Shown here piece by piece: positions 42,064-50,684 of a stretch of DNA of 64,000 nucleotides. Source of the stretch: Dokdonella_A sp044227025 (lineage in GTDB: Bacteria; Pseudomonadota; Gammaproteobacteria; Xanthomonadales; Rhodanobacteraceae); the NCBI RefSeq assembly GCF_044227025.1, contig NZ_JBGAFX010000005.1, positions 124,001-188,000 of the forward strand, written 5' to 3'. The notes beneath the pieces were generated by a model. It was given only the letters and a program-made list of their open reading frames with translations. It made no database searches and was not told where the DNA came from. How positions within the stretch are numbered: the stretch's first letter is position 1; each line of letters begins with the position of its first letter. A program made the translations under genes and the position numbers.

Positions 42064-42921
42064 TTACACGGAAGAATCGCCGAAAAAGACGTGGCGCAGG
42101 CGCAGAAGCTTCGCTCTGAACATCGCGCAGTCGGCGTTCCTGAGCAAATCGACGAGGGTGGCTCCGTCGCCGGGATAAAGGGCGATCCCGATGCTGGGCG
42201 CAACGCTCACTGCGAGCGGCCCGATCTGGCAGGGTGCGGATACGGCTGCGAACAGCTTGTCGGCGATGGCCGCGACTTGCTCAGTGTCCTGTATGTCGAG
42301 CAGGAGACACACGAACTCGTCGCCACCGTGGCGGCAGACCGAGTCCTGCGAACGGACGCCGTGCGACAGCCGCGAACCGACCACCTTGAGCAACTCGTCG
42401 CCGATCGAATGACCATGGGTGTCGTTTATCGCCTTGAACCCGTCCAGGTCGATGTACAGGAGGCCGAACTCACGGGTGCGGGTTGCATGCCCTGCCAGCA
42501 CCTCGGCCGAGATCTCCTCGAACGAATGGCGATTGGGAAGTCCGGTCAGCGGATCGTGCAGCGCCGTGTGGCGCGCGTCCTGTCCGCGGGCTTCGCTGGC
42601 CAACAGATGGTGCTCGGCAAGTCGCAGATCGAGGCGGGCTGACGTGAGCTCGTTTTCCAGCCGATGGATCTTGCGGGCCTCGTCTTCGGCATGCCCGGCC
42701 AGCGACTCCAGTTCGTTCGCCCACAAGAGGATATCGGTTTCTTCCGGGCAGGTTCGCCGCATGCGTGAGGCCATTTGCAGCAATCGCTCCGGCCAACCGG
42801 TTGCGCCGGCTGCGTATCGCCTGGCTGGCGTGGCATCGACGTGTTCGTCGCTGCGCGCAACCGGCGCCGGCGGTTCCATCGTCGACGACGGGGCGCGACG
42901 ATCCGTGATCGCGGGGTTCAT
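42064..42921 (-). CDS. diguanylate cyclase (GGDEF) protein
   Basis: A 285-residue protein. The N-terminal 115 residues form an alpha-helical, partly coiled-coil region (WPERLLQMASRMRRTCPEET, KIHRLENELTSARLDLRLAE). The GGDEF domain follows: LHDPLTGLPNRHSFEEISAE, FGLLYIDLDGFKAINDTHGH, RHGGDEFVCLLLDIQD. The active-site GGDEF is intact, so it should make c-di-GMP. It lacks a sensory domain of known type. The C-terminus (FRAKLLRLRHVFFGDSSV) is unusually short. Confidence 0.85.
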   Translation of the reverse strand: MNPAITDRRAPSSTMEPPAPVARSDEHVDATPARRYAAGATGWPERLLQMASRMRRTCPEETDILLWANELESLAGHAEDEARKIHRLENELTSARLDLRLAEHHLLASEARGQDARHTALHDPLTGLPNRHSFEEISAEVLAGHATRTREFGLLYIDLDGFKAINDTHGHSIGDELLKVVGSRLSHGVRSQDSVCRHGGDEFVCLLLDIQDTEQVAAIADKLFAAVSAPCQIGPLAVSVAPSIGIALYPGDGATLVDLLRNADCAMFRAKLLRLRHVFFGDSSV

Positions 42922-43200
42922 CCATCGCCCGCTTTCGCTGGTCGCCCGCGCACTTTCCGCACCGGAAGGTCATCAGCGGGATCAGTACCACCAGCAGTAT
43001 TGCGCCCAACCATTTCATTCCATCCGATTACGGCACAACGCCGTCGCGCGCAGTGTGGACGGTTTCCCGCGGCGACTCGGTGCGGTAGCAAACAATGATC
43101 CCCTGTGCGGATCGCAATTCGAGCCGGACAGCTTCGCCGGAGAACCCTTGTGTTCGCTATCGCACAGACAGGCTCGGGCGCGACGACGCATCGTCTGTCG

Positions 43201-44445
43201 ATGCTCGATTCTTCGTTGGATCTCCTGGCACACGGCTTCGCCGGGCCGGGTATCGGTTGGCGGCTCGCGTATTTCCTGGCGGCGACGCAAGTCACCGTGA
43301 TCGCGGTGACGCTGTATCTGCATCGCAGCCAGACCCACCGTGCGGTCGAGTTCCATCCGGTTCTCGCACATGCGTTCAGGTTCTGGATCTGGTTGACGAC
43401 CGCGATGGTGACCCGGGAATGGGTCGCGATTCATCGCAAACACCACGCATACAGCGATACCGCGCGGGACCCCCACAGCCCGCATGTGTTCGGTGTCGAC
43501 AAGCTCCTGCTGCAGGGCGCGGAGTTGTACATCGATGCGCGAGCGGACGAGCGCTTGCTGCTGAAGTATGGTCGCGGCGTGCCCGACGACTGGATCGAGC
43601 GCCATGTCTACACCCCGCATTGCAACTGGGGGCCGACGTTGCTGGCCTTCGTGAACCTGGCCCTGTTCGGTGTCGGCGGCATGGCGATCTGGGCGTTGCA
43701 GATGATCTGGATTCCGTTCTGGGGTGCCGGCGTCGTCAATGGCATCGGCCATTGGCGCGGCTACCGGAACTTCGAGACGGCGGATCGCTCGGCCAACCTG
43801 GTGCGCTGGGGCGTGTGGGTGGGCGGCGAGGAATTGCACAACAATCATCATGCCTTTCCTGCGTCGGCGAAATTCTCGGTACACCGCTTCGAGTTCGATC
43901 TCGGATGGTTCCTGATACGGGTTCTGGACAAGCTCCGCATGGCCGACGTCCGCTGCGCAGTCGGCGCCAACGGAGAGGCTGCGAGCGCGAACGCCCACGC
44001 GAGGCGGCCACGAGTGGCCACCTTGGCTCCGCGCGTCGAAGTGATGACCGACTTCTACAACAAGGTGATGTTGCCGGTCGTGCGCGACCATGACGGCAGT
44101 GGCGACCGGCAGTCGCTGTCCGGTCCGTTGCGTCGCGCCCTCGCCGATGGCGGGCGCTGGCTGGCGGCCGGCGAGCGCGAGCGGCTGGAAACCTGGATCG
44201 ACTCGCGTCCGGTCGTGCGCTTGCTGTGCGAGTTCCGCGCGCAGCTTGCGGTTCTGATGGACAGGCGCCTGCGCGTGACGTCCGAAGAATTTTCGCAATG
44301 GCGGCATGCCGCCAAGGCCAGCAACATCGGCTTGCTGCGGGACTTCGCCATTTCCCTGCAAAGCGATGCGACGCCGGATGTGGATCGCACGAGTGCGGCG
44401 GCTGGCCGGCCGGGCGCAACGCACATACCGCTCACGGCCGGTTGA
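43201..44445 (+). CDS. acyl-CoA/fatty-acid desaturase (delta-9 type)
   Basis: A 414-residue membrane di-iron enzyme. The histidine boxes are present: TLYLHRSQTHRAVEFH (HxxxxH), WVAIHRKHHAYSDTARDPH (HxxHH) and EELHNNHHAFPASAKFS (HNNHH). Four membrane helices lie between. The last 140 residues are a helical cytoplasmic domain (MTDFYNKVMLPVVRDHDGSG, FSQWRHAAKASNIGLLRDFA) that many proteobacterial desaturases of this type share. It probably introduces a double bond into membrane acyl chains, adjusting fluidity. The start is uncertain because no strong ribosome-binding site precedes 43201; a GTG at 43105 is the alternative. Confidence 0.85.
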   Translation: MLDSSLDLLAHGFAGPGIGWRLAYFLAATQVTVIAVTLYLHRSQTHRAVEFHPVLAHAFRFWIWLTTAMVTREWVAIHRKHHAYSDTARDPHSPHVFGVDKLLLQGAELYIDARADERLLLKYGRGVPDDWIERHVYTPHCNWGPTLLAFVNLALFGVGGMAIWALQMIWIPFWGAGVVNGIGHWRGYRNFETADRSANLVRWGVWVGGEELHNNHHAFPASAKFSVHRFEFDLGWFLIRVLDKLRMADVRCAVGANGEAASANAHARRPRVATLAPRVEVMTDFYNKVMLPVVRDHDGSGDRQSLSGPLRRALADGGRWLAAGERERLETWIDSRPVVRLLCEFRAQLAVLMDRRLRVTSEEFSQWRHAAKASNIGLLRDFAISLQSDATPDVDRTSAAAGRPGATHIPLTAG

Positions 44446-44643
44446 TCAGGCGGCAATTCGCGTCCGCGCCTCGGAAGGTCGCCAGGTGCTCACGCGGTCG
44501 ACCTCGTAGCCGTTCCAGCGGGTCTGGAAGATCTGCCGGACATACGTGCCTTCGAGCGCCACGTCGCGCCCATCCAGGAAGAATTCGATCGGCTCGCCTT
44601 CGTGCGGAAGCCCGAGTGAACTGGCGATCCATTCAACGATCAT
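44446..44643 (-). CDS. small hypothetical protein (65 aa)
   Basis: A 65-residue protein convergent with the desaturase, directly abutting its stop. The ATG complementary to 44641-44643 is preceded by a GGAG site. The sequence MIVEWIASSLGLPHEGEPIE, FFLDGRDVALEGTY, then RWNGYEVDRVSTWR looks like a compact beta-rich soluble protein with many aromatic residues. I know no named family. Confidence 0.5.
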   Translation of the reverse strand: MIVEWIASSLGLPHEGEPIEFFLDGRDVALEGTYVRQIFQTRWNGYEVDRVSTWRPSEARTRIAA

Positions 44644-45031
44644 GCTTTTGCTCCAGGAGGAATTCGCATCACGGCAGGCGCCGGAGCTAGGGCTCATCAT
44701 GCACGTTAGGTCGACCCGCTTCGGTGCGATGGCGCACGCAGGGTGGCGAGCCAGGTGGATGCGGGAAAAACGGATGCGGATGAAAGGCCGGTGTCGCCGT
44801 CGCGATATGTGCGAAAACGTACGGATTGCGGTGTTTGCCGGGCCTTACCATGTGTCCGTGCTGGATCCCGACGGCCACCGGGACCATTCGGGTTTCGCGG
44901 ATCACCGACGATTCGCACATGCGCTGCGATCGATTGCGCGAGATGAAGTTGTGTGAATGGCATGTGCGGTACCATACAGTGCGCTGGCATTCGCCGCGCA
45001 GTCCAACTCTCCTCCTCGTGTCGAGTCTTCC
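44644..45031. other. intergenic region between divergent small gene and crp-type gene
   Basis: This 388-bp stretch separates the minus-strand small gene from the first Crp/Fnr-type gene. It contains at most one short candidate gene (44807-44956, listed separately) and otherwise no coding signal, repeat or clear terminator. The divergent promoters should lie here. Confidence 0.4.
44807..44956 (+). CDS. possible 49-residue protein
   Basis: A candidate short gene, beginning MCENVRIAVFAGPYHVSVLD and ending FAHALRSIARDEVV. Composition is ordinary for a soluble protein, with six His residues, but no ribosome-binding site is evident and there is no family match I know. It could equally be noncoding leader upstream of the Crp-type gene, whose ATG is 75 bp further on. 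Confidence 0.3.
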   Translation: MCENVRIAVFAGPYHVSVLDPDGHRDHSGFADHRRFAHALRSIARDEVV

Positions 45032-45736
45032 ATGTCGGCGACACTCCATCCGAGACAGAACCACCTGCTCAACGCGATTCCCGAGGCGGAATGGGAGCGT
45101 TTTGCGACAAATCTCGCGCCCGTACAACTGCGCCTCGGTGATGTCATCTACGAGTCGGGCAGCGAGCAGCCGTACGTCTACTTCCCGACCGATTCGATCG
45201 TCTCGTTGCTGTACGTGATGGAAGACGGATCGTCCGCCGAGATTGCAATCGTCGGCAACGAAGGGCTGGTCGGCATTTCGCTCTTCATGGGCGGTGGAAC
45301 GACGCCCAGCCGCGCGGTCGTGCAGAGTGCGGGCCATGCGTTCCGCATGCGCGCCCAGTTCATCCGCGACGAGTTCATCATGGCTGGAAAGGTGCAACAG
45401 CTGTTCCTGCGCTACACGCAGGCATTGCTGACGCAGATGGGCCAGACGGCCGTGTGCAATCGCCATCATTCCGTGGACCAGCAACTGTGCCGCTGGCTGC
45501 TCATGAGCCTGGACCGGTTGTCGTCGAACGAGCTGACCATGACCCAGGAATTGATCGCGAACATGCTCGGCGTGCGGCGGGAGGGTGTTACCGAAGCCGC
45601 GGGCAAGCTGCAGCGCGCTGGCGTCATCCAGTACAACCGCGGTCGCATACGCGTGCTCGACCGGCCACGCCTCGAACTCATGGCATGCGAATGCTACGAA
45701 GTGGTCCGCAAGGAATTCCTGCGCCTGCTGCCGTAG
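45032..45736 (+). CDS. Crp/Fnr family transcriptional regulator (1)
   Basis: A 234-residue protein. Residues about 10-120 form a cyclic-nucleotide-binding-like fold (YFPTDSIVSLLYVMEDGSSA, IAIVGNEGLVGISLFMGGGT). The C-terminal helix-turn-helix is ELTMTQELIANMLGVRREGV, TEAAGKLQRAGVIQYNRGRI. The phosphate-binding cassette of true Crp (GExxxE...R-S) is replaced here by VGNEGLVGISLF, so cAMP binding is doubtful; this subgroup probably senses something else. The second regulator at 45888-46619 is a paralogue with the same subgroup features. Confidence 0.85.
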   Translation: MSATLHPRQNHLLNAIPEAEWERFATNLAPVQLRLGDVIYESGSEQPYVYFPTDSIVSLLYVMEDGSSAEIAIVGNEGLVGISLFMGGGTTPSRAVVQSAGHAFRMRAQFIRDEFIMAGKVQQLFLRYTQALLTQMGQTAVCNRHHSVDQQLCRWLLMSLDRLSSNELTMTQELIANMLGVRREGVTEAAGKLQRAGVIQYNRGRIRVLDRPRLELMACECYEVVRKEFLRLLP

Positions 45737-45887
45737 CGCGCCGTCACTGTGTGTGCTGCCGGACCGACGGCGCCTGCAATTGAAGGCAATGTCCCGGCGT
45801 CCGTACAGCGTCCGACGACCCGAGGGCCGCCGACGAACCGGGCACCCCGCGCCGACACGTGCGCCGTGACATGACCTCGGGACTCCG

Positions 45888-46619
45888 ATGCCAGCCGGGC
45901 ACCGCGTCAATCGTCTGCTCGCTGCCTTGCCGGCCATGCAGCGCGCCCGCTTCGCCGCCGACTGTCTACCGGTGCAACTCGTACACGGCGAGGTCCTCCA
46001 CGAGCCGGGCGATCGCGTGCGCAACGTCTACTTCCCGACCGGCTGCGTCGTCTCCACCGTGATCGTCATCGATGGCCACTGTTCGCTCGAGACCGGCATG
46101 ATCGGAAGCGAAGGCATGTGGGGGTACGCATCGATCCTCGGCGACAGCGCGGCGTTCCCCCTGCGCGTGGCGGTCAAGGACGGCGGTGCCGCCTGGTGCA
46201 TGAAATCCGCGACATTCCGCCGCCATCTGCGCGACTTGCCGGCGTTGCGACCGTTGCTGGACCGGTATCTGCGGGTGCTGCTGTGCCAACTCGCGCAGAC
46301 CGCGGCCTGCATGCGATTCCATGTCGTCGAGGAGCGGCTTGCGCGCTGGTTGTTGATGACCCAGGACCGCACGCAGTCCAATACGTTTCGGGTGACGCAG
46401 GAATTCCTCGCTTTCGTTCTCGGCGTGCGGCGGGTCGGCGTCACCGTGGCCGCCGGCATCCTGCAATCGCGCCAACTGATCCGCTACAAGCGCGGCCTCG
46501 TGACGATCATCGACCGCGAACGCCTCGCCGCTGCCGCATGCTCATGCTACGGGTCGGACATCGAAACCTACCGGCGCGAGTTGACCTCGGCGGCCCCGGC
46601 GCAGAGGGACTCGCGCTGA
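45888..46619 (+). CDS. Crp/Fnr family transcriptional regulator (2)
   Basis: A 243-residue paralogue of the regulator 151 bp upstream. It keeps YFPTGCVVSTVIVIDGHCSL, TGMIGSEGMWGYASILGDSA and the helix-turn-helix FRVTQEFLAFVLGVRRVGVT followed by VAAGILQSRQLIRYKRGLVT. The order of helices and the LGVRR recognition-helix sequence are the same in both. No Fnr-type N-terminal Cys cluster exists. The two may control the neighbouring stress genes (46743-47729). Confidence 0.85.
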   Translation: MPAGHRVNRLLAALPAMQRARFAADCLPVQLVHGEVLHEPGDRVRNVYFPTGCVVSTVIVIDGHCSLETGMIGSEGMWGYASILGDSAAFPLRVAVKDGGAAWCMKSATFRRHLRDLPALRPLLDRYLRVLLCQLAQTAACMRFHVVEERLARWLLMTQDRTQSNTFRVTQEFLAFVLGVRRVGVTVAAGILQSRQLIRYKRGLVTIIDRERLAAAACSCYGSDIETYRRELTSAAPAQRDSR

Positions 46620-46742
46620 CCGTTGAAGTCCGACAACTGCGGCCCGGGTCGCGACGTGCGCCAGCGCACGGACGGGTCCACGTTGCGCCGCTACGCTGGT
46701 CTTCGTAGCGCGTCATCGAGAGGCGCCCAGCGGAGACACGCA

Positions 46743-47012
46743 ATGCGCCTGCACGGGAATCGAAGGATCGGATCGCTGTTCAGCGACGTCGGCGTGCTGG
46801 CCGATGCCATCGGACGCGCGCGCGAGGCGGGCGACGTCACGGTGTGGCTCAATGCCACCACCGACGTCGTCTGCAGCGACGTCGGCAGCGCGCCGAACCT
46901 CTCGGCCGAATATCTGCTCGGCACCTACGGAATCGGTACGCAAGTCGCCGATATCCAGCAGGACCTGCTCGTATTCAGGGACGAACGTTGTGCGGGTGCG
47001 ATCGTCTTCTGA
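46743..47012 (+). CDS. small hypothetical protein, similar to the protein at 712-999
   Basis: An 89-residue protein with a GGAG site before its ATG. Motifs GDVTVWLNATTDVVCS, then LSAEYLLGTYGIGTQVADIQ and QDLLVF, ending AGAIVF, correspond position by position to the C-terminal half of the 712-999 protein (GDLTAW, GGIVGTYRMG, SDILDDL, DAIIY). The family is unnamed to me. It sits between the Crp-type regulators and the BON protein. Confidence 0.6.
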   Translation: MRLHGNRRIGSLFSDVGVLADAIGRAREAGDVTVWLNATTDVVCSDVGSAPNLSAEYLLGTYGIGTQVADIQQDLLVFRDERCAGAIVF

Positions 47013-47143
47013 CGTGACCTCGCGGTTTCCGCGCTCCGCGTTGGGCCGGCATGCACGTCTCCCGCGCGATTGCCGACCCGGGCGCGACCCGCTGCTGCAA
47101 CGCCGCCGCACCCGGTGAGGGTGCTCTTTCCCGAAGGTGATCC

Positions 47144-47485
47144 GTGAACATGCCAACCCTGTCGACACTCGTTCTCTCGGCGATCCTCGTGTTCGGATCG
47201 GCTGGAATCGCGCTCGCCCAGCAAGCGGCTTCCTCCGGTGGCGGAATGAAGGCGGTCCTCGATCAGCCACGTGTCGACAATCGGATAACGACGCGGGTCA
47301 GGACCGAACTGGCGAACCAGGAAGGCATCAGGACGGCCGATATCAGCGTCAGGACGAACGATGGAGTCGTGACCCTGGCCGGCTTGCTGGACAACGACGC
47401 CGCGGTCAGGAAAGCCGTCGCGGCGGCGGAAAGCGTGGCTGGCGTCAGGATGGTTCGTGCGGCCGGTCTCAAGTCCAGGGACTGA
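47144..47485 (+). CDS. BON domain periplasmic protein
   Basis: A 113-residue protein with a signal peptide (STLVLSAILVFGSAGIALAQ). The mature part is a single BON domain: DNRITTRVRTELANQEGIRT, ADISVRTNDGVVTLAGLLDN and AAESVAGVRMVRAA. BON proteins such as OsmY bind lipid or membranes in the periplasm and are stress-induced. The start is either the GTG at 47144 (six bases after GAAGG) or the ATG at 47150. Confidence 0.85.
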   Translation: MNMPTLSTLVLSAILVFGSAGIALAQQAASSGGGMKAVLDQPRVDNRITTRVRTELANQEGIRTADISVRTNDGVVTLAGLLDNDAAVRKAVAAAESVAGVRMVRAAGLKSRD

Positions 47486-47528
47486 ACGCCGCTTTCACCA
47501 GGATTTCTTGTGCACGAGGAGAACGGTC

Positions 47529-47729
47529 ATGAACGTCGAAGACCAGGTCAAGGTCCAGTGGAACAAGCTCACCGGAAAACTCAAGACGAAATGGGGCAGG
47601 CTGACCGAGAAGGACCTCAAGGTGGCCGATGGCAACAGTGAATATCTTTCCGGCAGGATCCAGGAACGCTACGGTCTGGAAAAGGACGAAGCGAACCGCC
47701 AGGTCGAGGAGTTCGGTCGCAACCTGTAG
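47529..47729 (+). CDS. CsbD family stress protein
   Basis: A 66-residue soluble protein with a GAGGAG site before its ATG. The sequence VKVQWNKLTGKLKTKWGRLT, EKDLKVADGNSEYLSGRIQE, RYGLEKDEANRQVEEF matches the CsbD/YjbJ pattern of two amphipathic helical repeats. CsbD proteins accumulate in stress and stationary phase in many bacteria without a defined activity. It follows the BON gene by 43 bp and probably shares its regulation. Confidence 0.9.
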   Translation: MNVEDQVKVQWNKLTGKLKTKWGRLTEKDLKVADGNSEYLSGRIQERYGLEKDEANRQVEEFGRNL

Positions 47730-47816
47730 CACTGCCGACGCGGCCCGACCGCCGCACCGCGTCGGGCGGCGGGAATTCGGCGCCGGTTGCGGGCGTCGTT
47801 CCCTTACTATTCCGGC

Positions 47817-49718
47817 ATGTCCGAACCGCTCCCTGCGCCCGTCCACTTCGACGGTAAAACCTTTGTTCGCAACCTGACCGGGGCGCCCGGCGTCTATCGC
47901 ATGTTCGATGCGCGCGACGAACTGCTCTATGTCGGCAAGGCCGGCAACCTCAAGAAGCGCGTCGGCAGCTATTTCCTGAAGCCGAAGATGGACCCGCGCA
48001 TTGCCGCGATGGTCGCCCAGATCGCGCGCATGGAAACCACGGTCACGCGCACGGAGGCCGAGGCGCTGCTGCTCGAAGCGCAGCTGATCAAGAGCCTGAA
48101 GCCGCGCTACAACATCGTCCTGCGCGACGACAAGAGTTACCCCTACATCCACCTCACGACCGGCGATTTCCCGCGGCTGGCGTTCCATCGCGGCGCGCGC
48201 GGTGGCGGCGGGCGGTATTTCGGGCCGTTTCCCAGCGCCGGTGCGGTGCGCGAGAGCCTCGACCTGATCCAGAAGCTGTTCCGCATCCGCAACTGCGAGG
48301 ACAGCTATTTCCGCAATCGCTCGCGACCTTGCCTGCAGCATCAGATCGGACGGTGCACCGCCCCGTGCGTCGGACTCGTCACGATTGCGGACTACGCCGC
48401 CGACGTGCGTCACGCCGAGATGTTCCTCGATGGCCGCGCCGGCGCGGTCATGGACGAACTGGTCGCGACGATGGAGCGCGCCAGTGCAGAGTTGAAGTTC
48501 GAGCGCGCCGCGTCGATCCGCGACCGGATCGCCGCGGTCAAACGGGTGCAGGCGCGCCACTACGTGCAGGGCGCGAGCGCCGACATGGACGTGATCGCTT
48601 GCGCGATGCGCGGCGGCGTTGCCTGCGTGAGCGTGCTGTTCTTCCGCAATGGCGTCAGTCTCGGTTCGCGCGACTTCTTCCCGCGCCTCGCCGGCGCGGC
48701 CGATGAAGGCGCGGTCCTCGGCTCGTTCATCGCGCAGTACTACCTCGAGCGGCCGGTTCCGGCCGAACTGATCGTGAGCCACGCACCGGCCGATGCGGTG
48801 CCGCTGGCCGAGGCGCTGACCGGGCACGCCGGCCACACGGTCGAGATCAAGTCCAGCGTGCGCACCGATCGCGCGCGCTTCCTAGACCTTGCGCGGCGCA
48901 ATGCGGAAGCTGCGCTCGCCTCGCGCCTGGCCAGCCGGCAGACCCTGCTCGCGCGGTTCGAGGCACTACGCGACCTGCTCGGGCTCGACGAGACGCCACA
49001 GCGCATCGAGTGCTTCGACATCAGCCACACGATGGGCGAGGCGACTGTCGCGTCCTGCGTCGTGTTCGGACCGGAAGGGCCGGAGAAATCCCAGTATCGT
49101 CGCTTCAACATCACGGGGATCACGCCCGGCGACGACTATGCGGCGATGCGCCAGGCCCTGCAGCGGCGTTTCCGGCACGATGCCGCCAGCGCTGCCGCTA
49201 CAGCGGCTGCGGATGCAGCGCGGGCGGCCGATGCGTCCGCTGCGACAGCGAAGCCGCCCCTGATGGCACGCCTGCCCGACCTCCTGCTGATCGACGGCGG
49301 CAAGGGCCAGCGGCAGCAGGCGCTCGACGTCCTCAACGAACTCGGCATCGAGGGCGTGCCGATCGTCGGCGTGGCGAAAGGCGAGGCGCGTCGCGCCGGC
49401 GACGAGACCTTGATCGTCGGCCACTCCGGCCGCACCCTGTTCCCGGGCCCGGAATCGCCGGCCTCGCACCTGGTGCAGGCGGTGCGCGACGAGGCGCACC
49501 GTTTCGCCATCACCGGCCATCGTGGCAGGCGAGAAAAGGCGCGTGAAGCGAGTACGCTGGAGGAAATCGCCGGCGTCGGCGCGCGTCGCCGCTCGGCCCT
49601 GCTGAAACACTTCGGCGGCCTTGGCGGGCTGTCGAAAGCGGGTATCGAGGAACTCATGCAGGTGACCGGGATCAACAGACAACTCGCCGAACGCATCTAC
49701 GCGACCTTCCATGGATGA
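47817..49718 (+). CDS. uvrC: excinuclease ABC subunit C
   Basis: A 633-residue nucleotide-excision repair nuclease. Order of domains: N-terminal GIY-YIG nuclease (TGAPGVYRMFDARDELLYVG, KAGNLKKRVGSYF) that makes the 3' incision, a Cys-containing linker (CLQHQIGRCTAPCVG), a UVR domain near residue 215, the RNase H-like 5'-incision nuclease (RIECFDISHTMGEATVASCV, LLIDGGKGQRQQALDVL) and tandem helix-hairpin-helix motifs at the C-terminus. It is 87 bp after csbD. The pgsA start lies within its last eight bases. Confidence 0.95.
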   Translation: MSEPLPAPVHFDGKTFVRNLTGAPGVYRMFDARDELLYVGKAGNLKKRVGSYFLKPKMDPRIAAMVAQIARMETTVTRTEAEALLLEAQLIKSLKPRYNIVLRDDKSYPYIHLTTGDFPRLAFHRGARGGGGRYFGPFPSAGAVRESLDLIQKLFRIRNCEDSYFRNRSRPCLQHQIGRCTAPCVGLVTIADYAADVRHAEMFLDGRAGAVMDELVATMERASAELKFERAASIRDRIAAVKRVQARHYVQGASADMDVIACAMRGGVACVSVLFFRNGVSLGSRDFFPRLAGAADEGAVLGSFIAQYYLERPVPAELIVSHAPADAVPLAEALTGHAGHTVEIKSSVRTDRARFLDLARRNAEAALASRLASRQTLLARFEALRDLLGLDETPQRIECFDISHTMGEATVASCVVFGPEGPEKSQYRRFNITGITPGDDYAAMRQALQRRFRHDAASAAATAAADAARAADASAATAKPPLMARLPDLLLIDGGKGQRQQALDVLNELGIEGVPIVGVAKGEARRAGDETLIVGHSGRTLFPGPESPASHLVQAVRDEAHRFAITGHRGRREKAREASTLEEIAGVGARRRSALLKHFGGLGGLSKAGIEELMQVTGINRQLAERIYATFHG

Positions 49719-50295
49719 CGCAGCCCGCAAACCCGTGTACATCACGATCCCTACCGCGCTGACGCTGTTCCGCATCGTGCTGCTGCCGGTGATGGTGATC
49801 GTGTTCTACGCGCCGTTCCGCGGCGCGAACATCGCCGCGGCGCTGATCTTCATTGCCGCCGCGATCACCGATTGGCTCGACGGCTGGGTGGCCCGGCGCT
49901 GGAACATGGGCTCGGCGTTCGGCGCCTTTCTCGACCCGGTCGCCGACAAGCTGATGGTCGCGGTGACGCTGTTCCTGCTGGTGCAGGAGAACCCGACGCC
50001 GTTGCTCGCGGTGACCAGCGCGGTGATCGTCGGGCGCGAGATCAGCATCTCGGCGCTGCGCGAGTGGATGGCCGAGATCGGCCAGCGCGCAACGGTGCGC
50101 GTCGCGAGCGTCGGCAAGATCAAGACCGTGATGCAGATCGTCGCGATCGTGGTGCTGCTGTACCAGCACGATCTCGAGAGCCTGCGACCGTTCTACGTCG
50201 GCGAGACCCTGCTGGTGGTCGCCGCGGCGCTGACCATCTGGTCCGGCCTGCAATACGTGCGCGCCGCCTGGCCGGTGCTGCGCCAGCAGCGTTGA
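49711..50295 (+). CDS. pgsA: CDP-diacylglycerol-glycerol-3-phosphate 3-phosphatidyltransferase
   Basis: A 194-residue inner-membrane enzyme making phosphatidylglycerol phosphate from CDP-diacylglycerol. The CDP-alcohol phosphotransferase motif is complete: TDWLDGWVARRWNMGSAFGA followed by FLDPVADKL, giving D-x2-DG-x2-AR-x8-G-x3-D-x3-D. Six hydrophobic segments are visible. It overlaps the end of uvrC by eight bases (the common uvrC-pgsA pair in proteobacteria) and precedes two tRNA genes. Confidence 0.95.
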   Translation: MDDAARKPVYITIPTALTLFRIVLLPVMVIVFYAPFRGANIAAALIFIAAAITDWLDGWVARRWNMGSAFGAFLDPVADKLMVAVTLFLLVQENPTPLLAVTSAVIVGREISISALREWMAEIGQRATVRVASVGKIKTVMQIVAIVVLLYQHDLESLRPFYVGETLLVVAAALTIWSGLQYVRAAWPVLRQQR

Positions 50296-50346
50296 GGCGC
50301 AAGCGGGTGCTTGCTGCATCGATCATGCCCAAAGCGCTTCCCGGGG

Positions 50347-50374
50347 TTGACACCGGAGCGCCACACAGTAATAT
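50347..50374 (+). promoter_or_regulatory. sigma-70 promoter of tRNA-Gly
   Basis: TTGACA (50347-50352), a 16-bp spacer and TAATAT (50369-50374) form a near-consensus promoter. The expected transcript start at about 50381 lies five bases before the mature tRNA-Gly. Confidence 0.8.
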
Positions 50375-50385
50375 GCGCGTCCCAC

Positions 50386-50461
<76 letters not shown>

Positions 50462-50472
50462 GATTGCAGACG

Positions 50473-50502
50473 AAACCCCGGTTCGGCCGGGGTTTTGTTT
50501 TT
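50473..50502 (+). terminator. intrinsic terminator after tRNA-Gly
   Basis: Stem AAACCCCGG (50473-50481), loop TTCGG, stem CCGGGGTTT (50487-50495), then TTGTTTTT. A classic Rho-independent terminator. Confidence 0.85.
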
Positions 50503-50544
50503 CTGCGGAACATCGCAAGATGCACTGATGGTGCGACAGCCACT

Positions 50545-50618
50545 GGCTTGGTGGCAGAGTGGTCATGCAGCGGACTGCAAATCCGCGTACGCCGGTTCGA
50601 TTCCGACCCAAGCCTCCA
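50545..50618 (+). tRNA. tRNA-Cys (anticodon GCA)
   Basis: A 74-nt tRNA with encoded CCA. Acceptor GGCTTGG pairs with CCAAGCC, the anticodon arm GCGGA-CTGCAAA-TCCGC gives GCA, and the T-arm is GCCGG-TTCGATT-CCGAC. It sits 42 bp after the tRNA-Gly terminator, so it probably has its own promoter or receives read-through. Confidence 0.95.
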
Positions 50619-50652
50619 CATTGTCGTCCGATGGCATCTAGTGCCATCCACC

Positions 50653-50677
50653 AAACCCGCAGGAATGCGGGTTTTTT
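50653..50677 (+). terminator. intrinsic terminator after tRNA-Cys
   Basis: Stem AAACCCGCA (50653-50661), loop GGAA, stem TGCGGGTTT (50666-50674), followed by TTT. It ends eight bases before the 100-bp repeat array. Confidence 0.85.
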
Positions 50678-50684
50678 GTGACGA

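Noticed and set aside
42470..43018. Minus-strand frame starting MKWLGAILLVVLIPLM ahead of the GGDEF gene
   Set aside because: The first 16 residues look like a membrane helix, but from 42921 the frame is an out-of-frame shadow of the GGDEF gene, and no ribosome-binding site is clear. A lost N-terminal anchor by frameshift is possible but cannot be shown here.
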